From NCBI GenBank assembly GCA_023212725.1, contig JALBYF010000047.1, positions 85,578 to 149,577 of the forward strand: a stretch of DNA of 64,000 nucleotides, written 5' to 3'. The notes beneath the pieces were generated by a model. The model searched no databases, had not been told where the DNA came from, and was given only the letters and a program-made list of their open reading frames with translations. The position numbers were made by a program, and so were the translations under genes. The stretch is from Tranzscheliella williamsii. Taxonomy: Eukaryota; Basidiomycota; Ustilaginomycetes; Ustilaginales; Ustilaginaceae. Shown here piece by piece: positions 7,855 through 17,892 of this stretch (the first letter of the stretch is position 1; each line of letters begins with the position of its first letter).

Positions 7855-10053
7855 TCACGGGAAGGGCAGAAAGACAGAATGCCAGCCAGAGGCGGTGATG
7901 TGCTGGAGCTCGACGTGGCGGTCCGTGTCGAAACGGCGGCCGAGGAGGAGGCGGGCGCGGTAGCCGAGCAGGTCTGCGTCTGCGAGTTTCGAGCCGAGCG
8001 AGAGCGGACGGTCGTCGATGGGGAGGTTGTCGGGGTCGGTGGGGAGCCAGGGGGAAGTTGGGGGTGGGGAGGGGAGGGCGAGGGAGTGGAGGAGGGCAGC
8101 GATCGAGGTGTCTGCGCGGCGGGCGCGGCGGGCGAGGGCGGAGTGGAGCTGTTCTGCGGCGGCGAGTTTGGCGGGGTCGCGCGGGTCGGCGAGGATGACG
8201 GCGGCGAAGGGGGCGAGTGCGCGCGGCCACAGCAGGCCGCGGCCCGCGCCATGGACAGCGGCAAAATCGCGCGCGGCACACTGCGCAACGGCCCCCAGCA
8301 CCCGCGACACACCAATCCCATAGCATCCCATCTGGAACGGCACTCGCCCGTTGGAGAGCGTCGCCACCGCCTCGCCTCTTGCGCCACCCTTTGGGCCGGA
8401 CGCGATAAAGCCGGCGTTGAGCACCCGGCTGTACCGCTCGCCGAGGAGGAAGGTGTGGCCGATTTCGATCGCCCGCGTCTGCTGGAGCTCCGCTGTGCGG
8501 CACGCCGGACACGCATCGCCCTGCTCGGCGGTGCGCACATCCACCAGCGTCAACGGCGGCGCCACCAGCGCCTCCGCCCCGCCCTCGGCGCCGGCAAACT
8601 GCAAAGGGAAGAGCTCGCGCAGTCCGAGCTGCACCTGCGGGGCCGACGCCGCCGATGCACCACCGTAAGCGTTGACCGCCGTGACCAGCGCCTCGTCGAG
8701 CTCGGCTGGATCCAGCGCCGAGGCCTCAAAGTCGACCAGCAGCTGGAGCGACGAGAAACGGACGAGCGGGCCCGCGGGACGGTCCTGCCAGTCCCACGCG
8801 CCGACCGCTGCGTCTGGCCGTTGCGAGTCGTACAGCAGCGTCGGATTGCCGTCGTGCGCTGCGCCGAGCTTGCCCAGCAGCTTGTCGAGCTTGGTGCTGT
8901 TGAGGCGGCGGGCGCTGGGCAGCACCACCGAGTAGAGCACCTGGTCGTGCACCTGCGCGTCCGGGTAGCCGTACAGAAGGACGCGCACGTCGGACGCCAC
9001 CACGGGCGCACGCGCCGGCGAGGGCAGCGAGGCCGCCTTCTCCGTGTTGGCCGTGTAGCTGCACTCGCCGCAAGAGACAAGCGTGTCTTCGCCGGCCGGA
9101 TCCTCAACATGGTACTCGTGCGACTTGTTGCCGCCGATCGCGCCGGTATCCGCTTCCGCCGCCTTCCATCTGCTGCGTACGCCGGCGGTGTCGTCGCTGC
9201 CGAACGGCGGCTCAAAGATGCGGTCAAAGATGCGCCCGTATGCGGCGCTTACCTGGTCGTAGCTGTGGGTGGCATCCGTGACACTCTTGTCAAATGTGTA
9301 TAGATCTTTCATGAGGAACTCCTTGGTCCTGAGAAGGCCCATTCTGGGGCGGGGCTCGTCTCTGAACTTGGTGGTGATTTGGTAGAGCTTGAGGGGCAGC
9401 TGGCGGTCGCTGTCGATCTCCTGGGCGGCAAGCTTGGTGATCTCCTCTTCGTGAGTGGGGCCGAGGACGAACTCGGAGTTCCTGCGATCGGTGAGCTTGT
9501 AGAGCTCACTTCCGATGGCCGAGTATCTGCCTGACTGATGCCACAGCTTGGGTGAGAGGAGGGTGGGCATGGCGAGCCGCGAGGCGCCGATGGCGCTGAG
9601 CTCCTCATCGATGATGGCGGTGAGCTTGGCCAGGATGCGCAGGGCGTTGGGGAGCAGCGTAAAGATGCCGGACGAGGACGGCCTGATGTAGCCTCCGCGG
9701 AGGAGGAGCTGGAGCGACGGGAGCGGATCGGTTTGTTCGCTTGCGCCGGCGCCGACAGAACGAGCCGCCGGTTGCGCATGCTGGGATGCTTTCTGGGTGG
9801 GCGAAAAGTAGGTCGACAGCCGGATGGGGCGACGGGTAGGCGTTGCTGTATCACCGACCGGTGCTTCGAGCCAGGATGGAGCGGAAGAACAAGGGCCAGG
9901 CTCGGCCGGTGACCAAGACGACGACGAGGGCGAGGAGGAGCCAGTTGATGAGGAAGAAGAGGACGCAATGGACCTAGCGGACGAGGGGGGCTCACCACCT
10001 GGACTGCGACGGCGAGCGGATGCCAGGAGCGGCTGATGATGGCGCACCCGCAT
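7855..10053 (-). CDS. Mitochondrial prolyl-tRNA synthetase (bacterial type)
   Basis: 732 residues from ATG 10053 (minus) that charge mitochondrial tRNA-Pro. The first 90 residues are Ser/Arg-rich and look like a mitochondrial presequence plus linker. Class II features follow: LLLRGGYIRPSSSGIFTLLP (motif 1 region), EFVLGPTHEEEIT, FRDEPRPRMGLLRTKEFLMK (motif 2) and MGCYGIGVSRVLGAVAQ (motif 3). These are hallmarks of bacterial-type ProRS, as in yeast Aim10, and not of the cytosolic eukaryote form. An editing-like insertion sits between motifs 2 and 3. A short anticodon-binding part (DADLLGYRARLLLGRRF) closes the protein. It converges on NOP13 with only 113 bp between stops. No intron is seen. 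Confidence 0.9.
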   Translation of the reverse strand: MRVRHHQPLLASARRRSPGGEPPSSARSIASSSSSSTGSSSPSSSSWSPAEPGPCSSAPSWLEAPVGDTATPTRRPIRLSTYFSPTQKASQHAQPAARSVGAGASEQTDPLPSLQLLLRGGYIRPSSSGIFTLLPNALRILAKLTAIIDEELSAIGASRLAMPTLLSPKLWHQSGRYSAIGSELYKLTDRRNSEFVLGPTHEEEITKLAAQEIDSDRQLPLKLYQITTKFRDEPRPRMGLLRTKEFLMKDLYTFDKSVTDATHSYDQVSAAYGRIFDRIFEPPFGSDDTAGVRSRWKAAEADTGAIGGNKSHEYHVEDPAGEDTLVSCGECSYTANTEKAASLPSPARAPVVASDVRVLLYGYPDAQVHDQVLYSVVLPSARRLNSTKLDKLLGKLGAAHDGNPTLLYDSQRPDAAVGAWDWQDRPAGPLVRFSSLQLLVDFEASALDPAELDEALVTAVNAYGGASAASAPQVQLGLRELFPLQFAGAEGGAEALVAPPLTLVDVRTAEQGDACPACRTAELQQTRAIEIGHTFLLGERYSRVLNAGFIASGPKGGARGEAVATLSNGRVPFQMGCYGIGVSRVLGAVAQCAARDFAAVHGAGRGLLWPRALAPFAAVILADPRDPAKLAAAEQLHSALARRARRADTSIAALLHSLALPSPPPTSPWLPTDPDNLPIDDRPLSLGSKLADADLLGYRARLLLGRRFDTDRHVELQHITASGWHSVFLPFP

Positions 10054-10699
10054 CGTTGCCCTCGAAACCGTTCTCAGCGTCCTTGCCGCGTCTCGAAGGC
10101 TGAGGCGAAGTACGAAATGACTATGGACGAGAGCGCCAGGGCCTATCTATATCTGAGAGGCTAGGGTAAGGGTAAGGGTCCACCCACTCAAGCCTAGCTT
10201 CTTCTTGGCCGCCAAATGACAGTGTTAAAGTTCGCCATTTATCATAGAGATCTAACAGAGGAAGTTCTTTCGGCCGGTTATCGGGACCTGCTTTGATATG
10301 CAATCGGGCCGGTTCTCGGATCACCGTTTGGACCGCCTCGAGGCTCGGGCCCGGTTGAGACCGGGGCGCGCGCGCAGAACCGTGAATGAGCGGTCGTTAG
10401 CTGCAAGCGCCAAAGGAGACACCCCGCAATCCATAATCCATAGTGGCATATTACATACTCCCAACGTGAATCATGAATCCAGTTCAAAAGCGCAACTCAA
10501 CCTACCTGTTAGCAAATTCAAATCAGCTTATGCGCTGGGATTCACGTAGTTAGCTCGGTGCGGGTCCGCTTGGCCGGTCTCTTCTGTGCCGCTGGAGGAT
10601 GGGTTGCAGAGGAACATATATACACGCCATTCACTTGCGGACTCTGCTCCTGCCCTCCCCTCCACGCGCCGCTGTTGCTCGAATCTCTCTGCTAGCATA
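10054..10699. other. Divergent promoter region, ProRS / acyl-CoA dehydrogenase
   Basis: 646 bp between two divergent genes for mitochondrial proteins. No gene is seen. It carries three telomere-like GGGTAA-type units at 10162-10179. Confidence 0.5.
10162..10179 (+). promoter_or_regulatory. Telomere-like repeat (TAGGGTAAGGGTAAGGGT) in a promoter
   Basis: Three tandem AGGGTA-type units lie in the shared upstream region of the ProRS and acyl-CoA dehydrogenase genes. Telobox-like sites bind Myb-type factors (Tbf1/Teb1) in some fungi. A role here is inference. Confidence 0.35.
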
Positions 10700-12088
10700 A
10701 TGTCTCTTCGATCTTCTACCCATCGTCTGGTGGCGCAGGCCGCGCAGGGGAGTGCGCACGCTGGGCGCTCGGTGCCGGTGCGTGCCATGAGCCGTGTTGC
10801 GGCGCACGCCACCGCCCGGCCTGCCGTCAGCACGGCGCTCGGGGCTGCGTCGCCGCGGCTGCTGCCGGCGGTGCGGGGCTTCAGCTCGTCCGGCACCGTC
10901 AGCGCCGAGTTCGAGTCGCCGTTTGGCGTCAACTCGCTCGCCAAGCTGACCGAGGAGGAGGAGATGCTGCGCGACGCGGTGCAGCGCTTCGCGGCGGACG
11001 TGGTGGCGCCCCGCGTCGAGGCGATGGACGAGGCGGAGAAGATGGACCCAGATGTCATCAAGGGCCTCTTTGAACAGGGGCTGATGGGCGTCGAGACCTC
11101 CGCCGACCACGGTGGCGCCGGCTGCTCCTTCACCGCCGCCATCATTGTCATCGAGGAGCTGGCCAAGGTAGACCCCTCTGTCTCGGTCCTCTGCGACGTG
11201 CACAACACCCTGGTCAACACCGTGCTGCGCAAATACGCCAGCAAGCACCTCCAGGACAAGTACCTGCCCCAGCTCGCAGAATCCACCCTCGGCAGCTTCG
11301 CCCTCTCCGAGCCCGCCTCGGGCTCCGATGCTTTCGCCATGAAGACCAGCTGCAAAAAGTCGGACGACGGCAAGAGCTGGACGCTCAACGGCAGCAAAAT
11401 GTGGATCACCAACTCGGCCGAGGCCGGCTTCTTTATCGTCTTTGCCCAGTCCGACCCTTCCAAGGGCTACCGCGGCATCAACGCATTCGCCGTGGAAAAG
11501 TCGATGGGCGTGGAGATTGCCAAGAAGGAGAAGAAGCTCGGCATCAAGGCCTCGTCGACCTGCACGCTCAATCTGGACGACATTGTGGTGCCGGCCGAGA
11601 ATCTGATCGGCGAGGAGGGCAAGGGGTACAAGATTGCCATTGAGATTCTCAACGAGGGACGCGTGGGCATTGCCGCGCAGATGATCGGGCTGGCGCAGGG
11701 CGCGGTGGACAAGGCGGTGCGGTATGCGGCCGAGCGCAAGCAGTTCGGCAAGAAGATCACTGCGTTCCAGGGGCTCCAGTTCCAGGTCTCGCAGATCCTG
11801 ATGGAGATCGAGGCGGCCAGGGTGCTCGTCTACAACGCCGCGCGTCTCAAGGAGGAGGGCCGTCCGTTTACCAAGCAGGCCGCCATGGCCAAGCTCTTTG
11901 CCTCCCAGGTCGCCCAGCGCGCCTCGGGCAGCGCTGTCGAGTGGTGCGGCGGCGTCGGCTTCACCCGCGAAACCGGCATCGAAAAGTACTGGCGCGACTC
12001 CAAGATCGGCGCCATCTACGAGGGCACCTCCAACATCATGCTCGAGACCATCTTTAAGCTTGCCGAGCGCGAAATGGACCTCAAGTAA
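10700..12088 (+). CDS. Mitochondrial short/branched-chain acyl-CoA dehydrogenase
   Basis: 462 residues from ATG 10700 (upstream in-frame starts are non-ATG). It is an FAD enzyme that oxidises acyl-CoA in the matrix. Residues 1-70 are rich in R, A and S without acidic residues, a presequence ending near RGFSSSG. The dehydrogenase follows: LTEEEEMLRDAVQRFAADVV, then GGAGCSF, SFALSEPASGSDAFAM (FAD/substrate loop), WITNSAEAGFFIVFAQ, RKQFGKKITAFQGLQF and the C-terminal WRDSKIGAIYEGTSNI. The Glu of YEGTSN is the catalytic base in SCAD and SBCAD. Overall it resembles ACADSB most. Amino-acid (isoleucine) catabolism is the likely pathway, but SCAD cannot be excluded. No intron is seen. Confidence 0.9.
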   Translation: MSLRSSTHRLVAQAAQGSAHAGRSVPVRAMSRVAAHATARPAVSTALGAASPRLLPAVRGFSSSGTVSAEFESPFGVNSLAKLTEEEEMLRDAVQRFAADVVAPRVEAMDEAEKMDPDVIKGLFEQGLMGVETSADHGGAGCSFTAAIIVIEELAKVDPSVSVLCDVHNTLVNTVLRKYASKHLQDKYLPQLAESTLGSFALSEPASGSDAFAMKTSCKKSDDGKSWTLNGSKMWITNSAEAGFFIVFAQSDPSKGYRGINAFAVEKSMGVEIAKKEKKLGIKASSTCTLNLDDIVVPAENLIGEEGKGYKIAIEILNEGRVGIAAQMIGLAQGAVDKAVRYAAERKQFGKKITAFQGLQFQVSQILMEIEAARVLVYNAARLKEEGRPFTKQAAMAKLFASQVAQRASGSAVEWCGGVGFTRETGIEKYWRDSKIGAIYEGTSNIMLETIFKLAEREMDLK

Positions 12089-12232
12089 CCCGCTCCCCCC
12101 CCCCTTCCCTACCGCACTTGTCTCCTAGACCGCGTGCCCACTCGAACTGAAGAACCACCTATTGCACCGGCTGTGGCGCCATGCTATCGTACAGGCTGGC
12201 GGACGAGGAGTGGGGAATGGAGAGCGTGGGGG

Positions 12233-13209
12233 TTAGACACAGCGGCCGCCGTCGACGGGCAGGTCGATGCCCGTGATAAACGCAGAGGCCGGGTCGGCGA
12301 GGAAGAGGCAGGCGTTGGCGATGTCAGCGCCCTCGGCGAGGCGGCCGAGCGGAATCGAGGCGTGGAACTTGGCCAGCTGCTCCGGCTGCACTGGGTCGCC
12401 GGCCTCGTTGCTGCCTGCAAACTTGGACAGACTGCACGGTACAGATGTCAGCCGAGGCCGAGGTGGGGCGTGGAAATGGAAGTAAAGGGGTTAACTTACA
12501 GGGGTGTGTTGCCGGCGACGGGGGCGACGGTGTTGAAGCGGATGTTGTGCGGGGCGTACTCGACGGCGAGGGCTTTGGTCGCCGTGGTGACGGCGCCCTT
12601 GGACGCGTTGTCTGCGGGGGGGACAGCGGGTCAGCGAGCGGAGTGGGGTGGCGGAGGGGGGGAGGGGGGTGACTTACACCAGACGAGGCCAGGGCGCGGA
12701 CGGAGCGCGGCTGTGCTGCTGACATTGATAAAGCTGGCGGGGGCGGCGGCGGCGAGGATGGCGGGAAGCAGCACGTCGACGCTGAGGTAGACGCTCTTGA
12801 CGTTGATCTGGAACGCGCGGTCGAACTCGTCCTCGGCGACCTGCAGCGTCGGCTTGTTCGAGTAGGTCCAGCCGGCATTGTTCACCACCACGCCCGGCGG
12901 CCCCCCGAACAGCGCGACACACTTGGCCAGCGCCGCCTCCCACGCGGCCCGCTGCGTGACATCCGCCTTGAGCGCATACGCCCCCTCCGCGCCCCCCTGC
13001 CCATCCAACCGCCCCGGCGCATAGAACCCCTCCTCCTCCACCAGCAAGTCCAACACCAGACACCGCGCCCCCTCCGCAACAAACGTACTCACAATCGAAG
13101 CGCCGAACCCGCGCAATCCCCCCGTAATCAAACACACCTGTCCCTGCAGCCGTCCACCACGGCCACTACCCACCGTCGCCGCCGCCGCCCCCAAAGACGT
13201 ACTCGTCAT
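12233..13209 (-). CDS. Short-chain dehydrogenase/reductase (SDR), three exons
   Basis: 280 residues from three exons: 13209-12678, 12611-12500 and 12431-12233. Intron 1 (12677-12612) starts GTAAGTC and ends CCGCAG; intron 2 (12499-12432) starts GTAAGT and ends GTGCAG. Joining them keeps frame and restores the active site. Seen features: cofactor motif ITGGLRGFG at about residue 28, VVNNAGW, catalytic Ser in NVSSTAA, and YNASK (Tyr and Lys of YxxxK) split across exon junction 1. The C-terminus GRLAEGADIANACLFLAD, FITGIDLPVDGG is typical of classical SDRs that use NAD(P)H. The substrate cannot be inferred. If intron 1 is retained the protein ends after LVW plus a short Pro-rich tail and lacks the catalytic Tyr. 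Its stop lies 144 bp from that of the acyl-CoA dehydrogenase. Confidence 0.9.
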
Positions 13210-13754
13210 AGCGCTTGGTTTCGCGAGTCTGGGCGTGAGAATCGGGCCGAGCCTGAGTCGTGCCGCAGGATGGTGAGTAAGGCACAGCTTGCGACCGTGG
13301 CTGTGGCTGTGGATGACCGTTGGTGCGGTCGTTGTCGTAGTCGTGGAGGGTGTGTCAGGGATAAGACGAGGTTTGCAATGCCAAGGAGCTTGCTTGCCGC
13401 GCTCATCAGATGCACCTTATGCTATGCCGGGGGGAGCGGGGCTGTGCGCTGTTAAAGTGTCGCGCGTCGGCGCTTTTATCGGCCTCTAAGCTCGATCCGA
13501 GGTGGCTCCGCTCAGCGCTGCGCCGGGAGCGTCAGGGGACGGTGACGGCCGCCGAGCGAGGACAGAGCAGAGCGAGCCGGCGAGACGCGAAACGTGGAAC
13601 CAGCCGGCGTATCAGGCCGCAGATGCGATAGGTAGAGGCATGTTCAGTTAAGCAAGTGAGGAATGCGTAATATGGATAGTGGTTGCAGGAGTGCGATGTG
13701 TGACACGGTGGTGCGAAGCAGGGGTGGGGAGCTAGGACGGGCGGCGGCGGCTGT
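13210..13754. other. Intergenic region CDC14 3' side / SDR 5' side
   Basis: 545 bp; promoter of the SDR gene and 3' flank of CDC14. No gene is seen. Confidence 0.4.
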
Positions 13755-16700
13755 TCAGGCAACGACGTCGACGTCAGCGTCGCCGATCGAGCTGCGACGC
13801 CGGCGCGTGGCCTTCTGGAGGCCGGAGATGCTGCGCGCGCCGGCGACTCGCGCGTCAGCAGGGGCGGCAGTGAGCGCCGAGGTGATTTTGGCGGCGCGGT
13901 TGGCCGCGGCACGCGCAGCGCTCGCCGCTGTCGGCGCCGTCAGCCGACTCGGCGGCCGTGAGCCGCCACCGACCGCCGCAGTCGTGCTGCTGCTGCTCGA
14001 AGTGCTGCTGCCGCTCGCCGTTCGCATCTTGGACGTCGTTGTCGTCGTCGTCGTTGTCGTCGCTTTGGCCGATGTGCGTAGCTCCGATACACTCTTCTGC
14101 GCGCGGAGCACCGACGATCGGACAGCCGTCACAGGAGGATGCTTGGCCGACACCGACCGCAAGGTTCGTGCTTTGACCAGTGCTGTGTGGCCAGCAGCGC
14201 CGGCTGCGGTCCGCGCGACAGCGGCGGGCCGGCGCGTGCTTCCGTTGGCGGTACCGGGAAGCCCAGTAGCAGCAGCGGCCGTGCTCGTGGTAGATGCCGG
14301 GACGCCCCGGCCGGTGCTTCGGACAGCATTGGTGCCGTTGAGCGCAACCTTTGACCGCACTGTGCGCAAGACGCGTGGACCCGGTGCAGTTCCCTGGTGA
14401 GCATTGGTGAGCGGTGCCCGACGCCCCTGCACCTGCGCTTGCATTTGTGGCTGCCCTTGAGCAGCGGCAGGCGAGGGAGCATTCTCGTCGGCCATGGCAC
14501 CTTGGTTCCCGTGTGCGTAGGTCTTAGCACTTGGTTTGGGAGCGGGCGATGGGCGCACAGAGCCGGACAAGCCACGCGGTGTGTACTGCGGGATGCAGTT
14601 CATCACGCCGAGCACCTCTGCATCGCTGTTTCTGACCGGGCTTAAAGGCGCAACACTCGTCGAGCCAGTGGAGCGAGTTATGCCGTTTCCACCCATTGGC
14701 ACTGCGGGCGACCCCGACGGTGACGGCAAAGGGGACGCTGGAGGCGGGCTCTTGCTCGAGTCTCGCAAGCCGTACATGTCTCGAATGCCGGGAGACGCTC
14801 GGAATACCTCGGGCTTATTGGTAGAGCAAGTGCCCTCGACCTCGCCACTGGTGCCGGTCCGGGTGCTTGACCCACGCTGGATATTCGAGGCGGATCGGCT
14901 CCTCTCATGTCCTTTCACGGCTTTCACCCTAGCGGCCGGCGAGGGCGATATGTTCACTACCGCCGTCTTGGGCGAGCTCTTGGGGGTAGTTGACGCGGCC
15001 ACATTGATTCTAGACTCGAGGAGGACACCTCCGCCCGCTCCCTCGGCGACGGTGTTACCAGTCGGCTCGTCAGACACGTTCGAGTCGGCGTCGGATGCGG
15101 TTGCGGAAGGCGTCTCGAGGCGACGAGAATAATGGCTGTCGGCAAGCACCGAGTTGGTTGAAAGCATCATGTGGTTGCCAAACGAGCGGTTGGCGGCAGG
15201 GTAGCTGCGGGAAGTGAGCTCCAGCCGGGCCACCGTGGCCGGTGCCTGGATAGCAGGGCGCTTGCGGGACGGTGAAGGAGACTTGCGAGGCTGTCCCACG
15301 CAAGGGGTCGGTTTCGAGGCGGGTGCTCGCTGGGCCTTGGGCGTGACCGGCTCGGGAGGCGCGTCCGAGGAGTCCGGAAGCGACGGCTTCGGCTTCTGCC
15401 TGGGCCTATGGGCATCTTTGCCTTGGCTGCGCTGGTCTTCTTCGCTGTCATCGTGTTCTGAATCCGAGTTAGCAGCACTTCTTTTCAGCGATGACCGGCC
15501 AGAGTGCCCGTTTCGGTTGCCGAGCTTGGCCCGCTCTTTTGCGATGGCCGCCTGTGCTTCCTTCATGGCATTGTCTCTGACACCCCATCGGATCCATTCG
15601 ACAAAGTTTTGATACATAAAGTGTTGTTGCGGGCCGACAACGCAGCCCGGCCGCATGAAGCGCATAAAGCCGATCACCTCGCCCGCGGTGAAGCCATGTT
15701 TCCAGATCAGGTAGGCGCCGATAAGCACGCCTGTTCTGCCAAGACCGGCCTTGCAATGCACTGCCACGACACCGTCGTCGGCGATCACCTTATCGGCCCT
15801 CTCGATGAATTCTCGCAGAATCTCTACGGACGGGTTGCTCCCGTCGTCAAAGTACATATCGACATGGTGCATTTGGGCGGTTTCGAAGACGCTCTTGTCG
15901 TACAGCGGGTTGTTGAGCCGAACGACGAGCTTCACGCCGCGGTCGTGGAAGTTTTTGACAGTGTTATCGAAGGTCGAGCCTGGCTTGGGAGGAAAGACAG
16001 CAAGGTCGGACGTGCGATCGCCGTTGAGCCGGAGTTTCTCGACATAGTCCCTGTCGTTGGGCGAAGCGAAGGCGATGAAGTTGGGGGTGATCCAGTTCCA
16101 GTCGCCGTGCTGGACTTGCTCGTACCATTCGTACTCGTCGAGGTTAAAGGTAGTAAGGTCGAGCAGACCGACGCTGATGGCACGATGTACGCCATAGAGG
16201 ATGTCCTGGATGGAGAGGTCGTAGTCGGGCCGGCCGTAACCAGCATCGCGGAATGGCTTGAACTCGACCTCGGAGATGGGGAAGAAAGCGTCGGCAGGGC
16301 TGACCTTGCCAATGATCATAGCATATAGCGCGACCAGGAGCGCCGCATTGGCCTTCTGAGCAGGTGCTTCAGAGGTGTAGAGGACGAGGGTGGCGTCCTG
16401 CATCGCATCGTCGGTCAAGAGATGATGTACATGCAGGCAGAAGCGGTAGAACATGGCGACATTGAGGGGGCCCCAATCGTACCAGAAGGAGAGGTAGACC
16501 AGATCTTGGTCGATGTTGAACCAGTGCAGACGCTCTGGCTTGGTCTCTGCGGGATCAACGTACTTGTCAAACTTCTTCCACGCGGCGGCGTGGCCGTCGA
16601 ACTGGTTGAGCGTGTCTTCGGCGGGGAGGGGGTCGTCGAACCATGTGAACCATAACCTCTTGTGGACACGGATAAGTGGATGTGCGGGCCAAAGGCGGCC

Positions 16701-16901
16701 ATGCTTCGAGGGAGAGGCTCGCAGCCTGGACTGAGTAGGAGTGCGTGGCATGTCTGCGAGCACAGCTTCTTCGATCTCCTGATCGTCCGTGTCTGGCGAT
16801 GCTTCTATGTCCGAGTCGAGAAAATCGGAATCGTCCGGGGCGATGATGTGGTGCTCGGCGTGCGCAGCCATATCGAGCGTGGTGGCGGAAGTGGAAGCCA
16901 T
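13755..16901 (-). CDS. CDC14: Cdc14 dual-specificity protein phosphatase
   Basis: 1048 residues from ATG 16901 (minus). Cdc14 removes phosphate from CDK sites (Ser-Pro) at mitotic exit and cytokinesis. The N-terminal A domain (about 70-230: LHWFNIDQDLVYLSFWYDWG, LLVALYAMI) and the catalytic B domain follow the Cdc14 order. The signature VAVHCKAGLGRTG places the nucleophile Cys at 383, with the WPD-loop region upstream and FMRFMRPGCVVGPQQHFMY after. Residues about 440-1048 are a long Ser/Pro/Thr-rich, likely disordered tail with a poly-Thr run encoded near 14036-14064. Yeast Cdc14 is about 551 residues, so the tail is roughly twice the usual size; such tails carry localisation and phosphorylation sites in the family. 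No intron is seen. Confidence 0.95.
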   Translation of the reverse strand: MASTSATTLDMAAHAEHHIIAPDDSDFLDSDIEASPDTDDQEIEEAVLADMPRTPTQSRLRASPSKHGRLWPAHPLIRVHKRLWFTWFDDPLPAEDTLNQFDGHAAAWKKFDKYVDPAETKPERLHWFNIDQDLVYLSFWYDWGPLNVAMFYRFCLHVHHLLTDDAMQDATLVLYTSEAPAQKANAALLVALYAMIIGKVSPADAFFPISEVEFKPFRDAGYGRPDYDLSIQDILYGVHRAISVGLLDLTTFNLDEYEWYEQVQHGDWNWITPNFIAFASPNDRDYVEKLRLNGDRTSDLAVFPPKPGSTFDNTVKNFHDRGVKLVVRLNNPLYDKSVFETAQMHHVDMYFDDGSNPSVEILREFIERADKVIADDGVVAVHCKAGLGRTGVLIGAYLIWKHGFTAGEVIGFMRFMRPGCVVGPQQHFMYQNFVEWIRWGVRDNAMKEAQAAIAKERAKLGNRNGHSGRSSLKRSAANSDSEHDDSEEDQRSQGKDAHRPRQKPKPSLPDSSDAPPEPVTPKAQRAPASKPTPCVGQPRKSPSPSRKRPAIQAPATVARLELTSRSYPAANRSFGNHMMLSTNSVLADSHYSRRLETPSATASDADSNVSDEPTGNTVAEGAGGGVLLESRINVAASTTPKSSPKTAVVNISPSPAARVKAVKGHERSRSASNIQRGSSTRTGTSGEVEGTCSTNKPEVFRASPGIRDMYGLRDSSKSPPPASPLPSPSGSPAVPMGGNGITRSTGSTSVAPLSPVRNSDAEVLGVMNCIPQYTPRGLSGSVRPSPAPKPSAKTYAHGNQGAMADENAPSPAAAQGQPQMQAQVQGRRAPLTNAHQGTAPGPRVLRTVRSKVALNGTNAVRSTGRGVPASTTSTAAAATGLPGTANGSTRRPAAVARTAAGAAGHTALVKARTLRSVSAKHPPVTAVRSSVLRAQKSVSELRTSAKATTTTTTTTTSKMRTASGSSTSSSSSTTAAVGGGSRPPSRLTAPTAASAARAAANRAAKITSALTAAPADARVAGARSISGLQKATRRRRSSIGDADVDVVA

Positions 16902-17892
16902 GCTAGCTATACGCTCTCACAGCGGCTTGGTGAGCATATACAGCAGACAACACTGACAAGCTACGTCTTGCACCGAGAGCAGCTCAGTCAGCCGCCTTTC
17001 CAGCAGCTCTCTAATAGAATACTTGGCTAGTGAAGATAAGCGGGAATGCGGACGGAAAGCTAAACCATAAAACGATTCGAAACCAACGCTTGCGTAAGGT
17101 GATAGTGGCGAGAGGCGACAGCGACGGCCAAGAATCGTGGTGTCGGCGGTAAGACCGATGCGTGGGAAGAAGAGGGATGTGATGATGCGATGCGGGATAG
17201 CAAGGCGAGCATAGACTTCGCCCCTACAACAGTCACTTCCCACGCCCTCCGCCGAGCTGTTCACAGGCTCCCTTGTATTACAGTAGTGGGAGAGAATGCG
17301 TATTCATGATTGCGGAGAAATACATACGGGTTGAATTCAAAATTCTCTTCTGATCTCTTCCGACAGGAACCCTTCCAACAGTTTGTCTGGCGGTAGCGCA
17401 CCGCTTACTGATACGCTCTGCGAGCCGAAGCATGAGCCAAGCTAGGCAGGGTGGCATAGTCTCGAGGGGGCCATTCGACAGAGCAGAGACTGCACCAAGA
17501 GCGGATGAGTGATTCGCGTCGGGATCATGCCGTGTTGTTTTCGGATTCTCATGTGGGCAGTCAAGCTGCCGGCCAACTGCATGCAAACCTGACGTGCCTA
17601 AGACCCACAACACCTATAAGGCGCGTCGCCGCGTGACTTGTCACCTCCGCCTATGATTTAACATTAACAACCTGCCCGACAACACCACGAGACAAGAAGG
17701 CTCGCTCACTGCAACTCTACACGGAGGGAAACGAAGAGACGGAACCACCTCCATGCAGCATGGATTAAGACCACAAATGCGAGCAGCCAAGGTCACCACA
17801 ATTTTAGGTGAGCATACGGCATAAGAGCGGTAGTAAGGCGGACAACTGTATCGATTACAAACTCGAGGCTAGTCAGGCGGAATAGAAGGCAA
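16902..17892. other. Intergenic region UBA1 3' side / CDC14 5' side
   Basis: 991 bp. It should hold the CDC14 promoter and the UBA1 3' flank. No gene or RNA structure was recognised. Confidence 0.4.

Noticed and set aside
7789..9303. 504-codon open frame on the plus strand
   Set aside because: It lies antisense to the prolyl-tRNA synthetase and its translation (Gly/Arg/Glu/Val-rich) has no domain. It is a shadow of GC-rich coding sequence.
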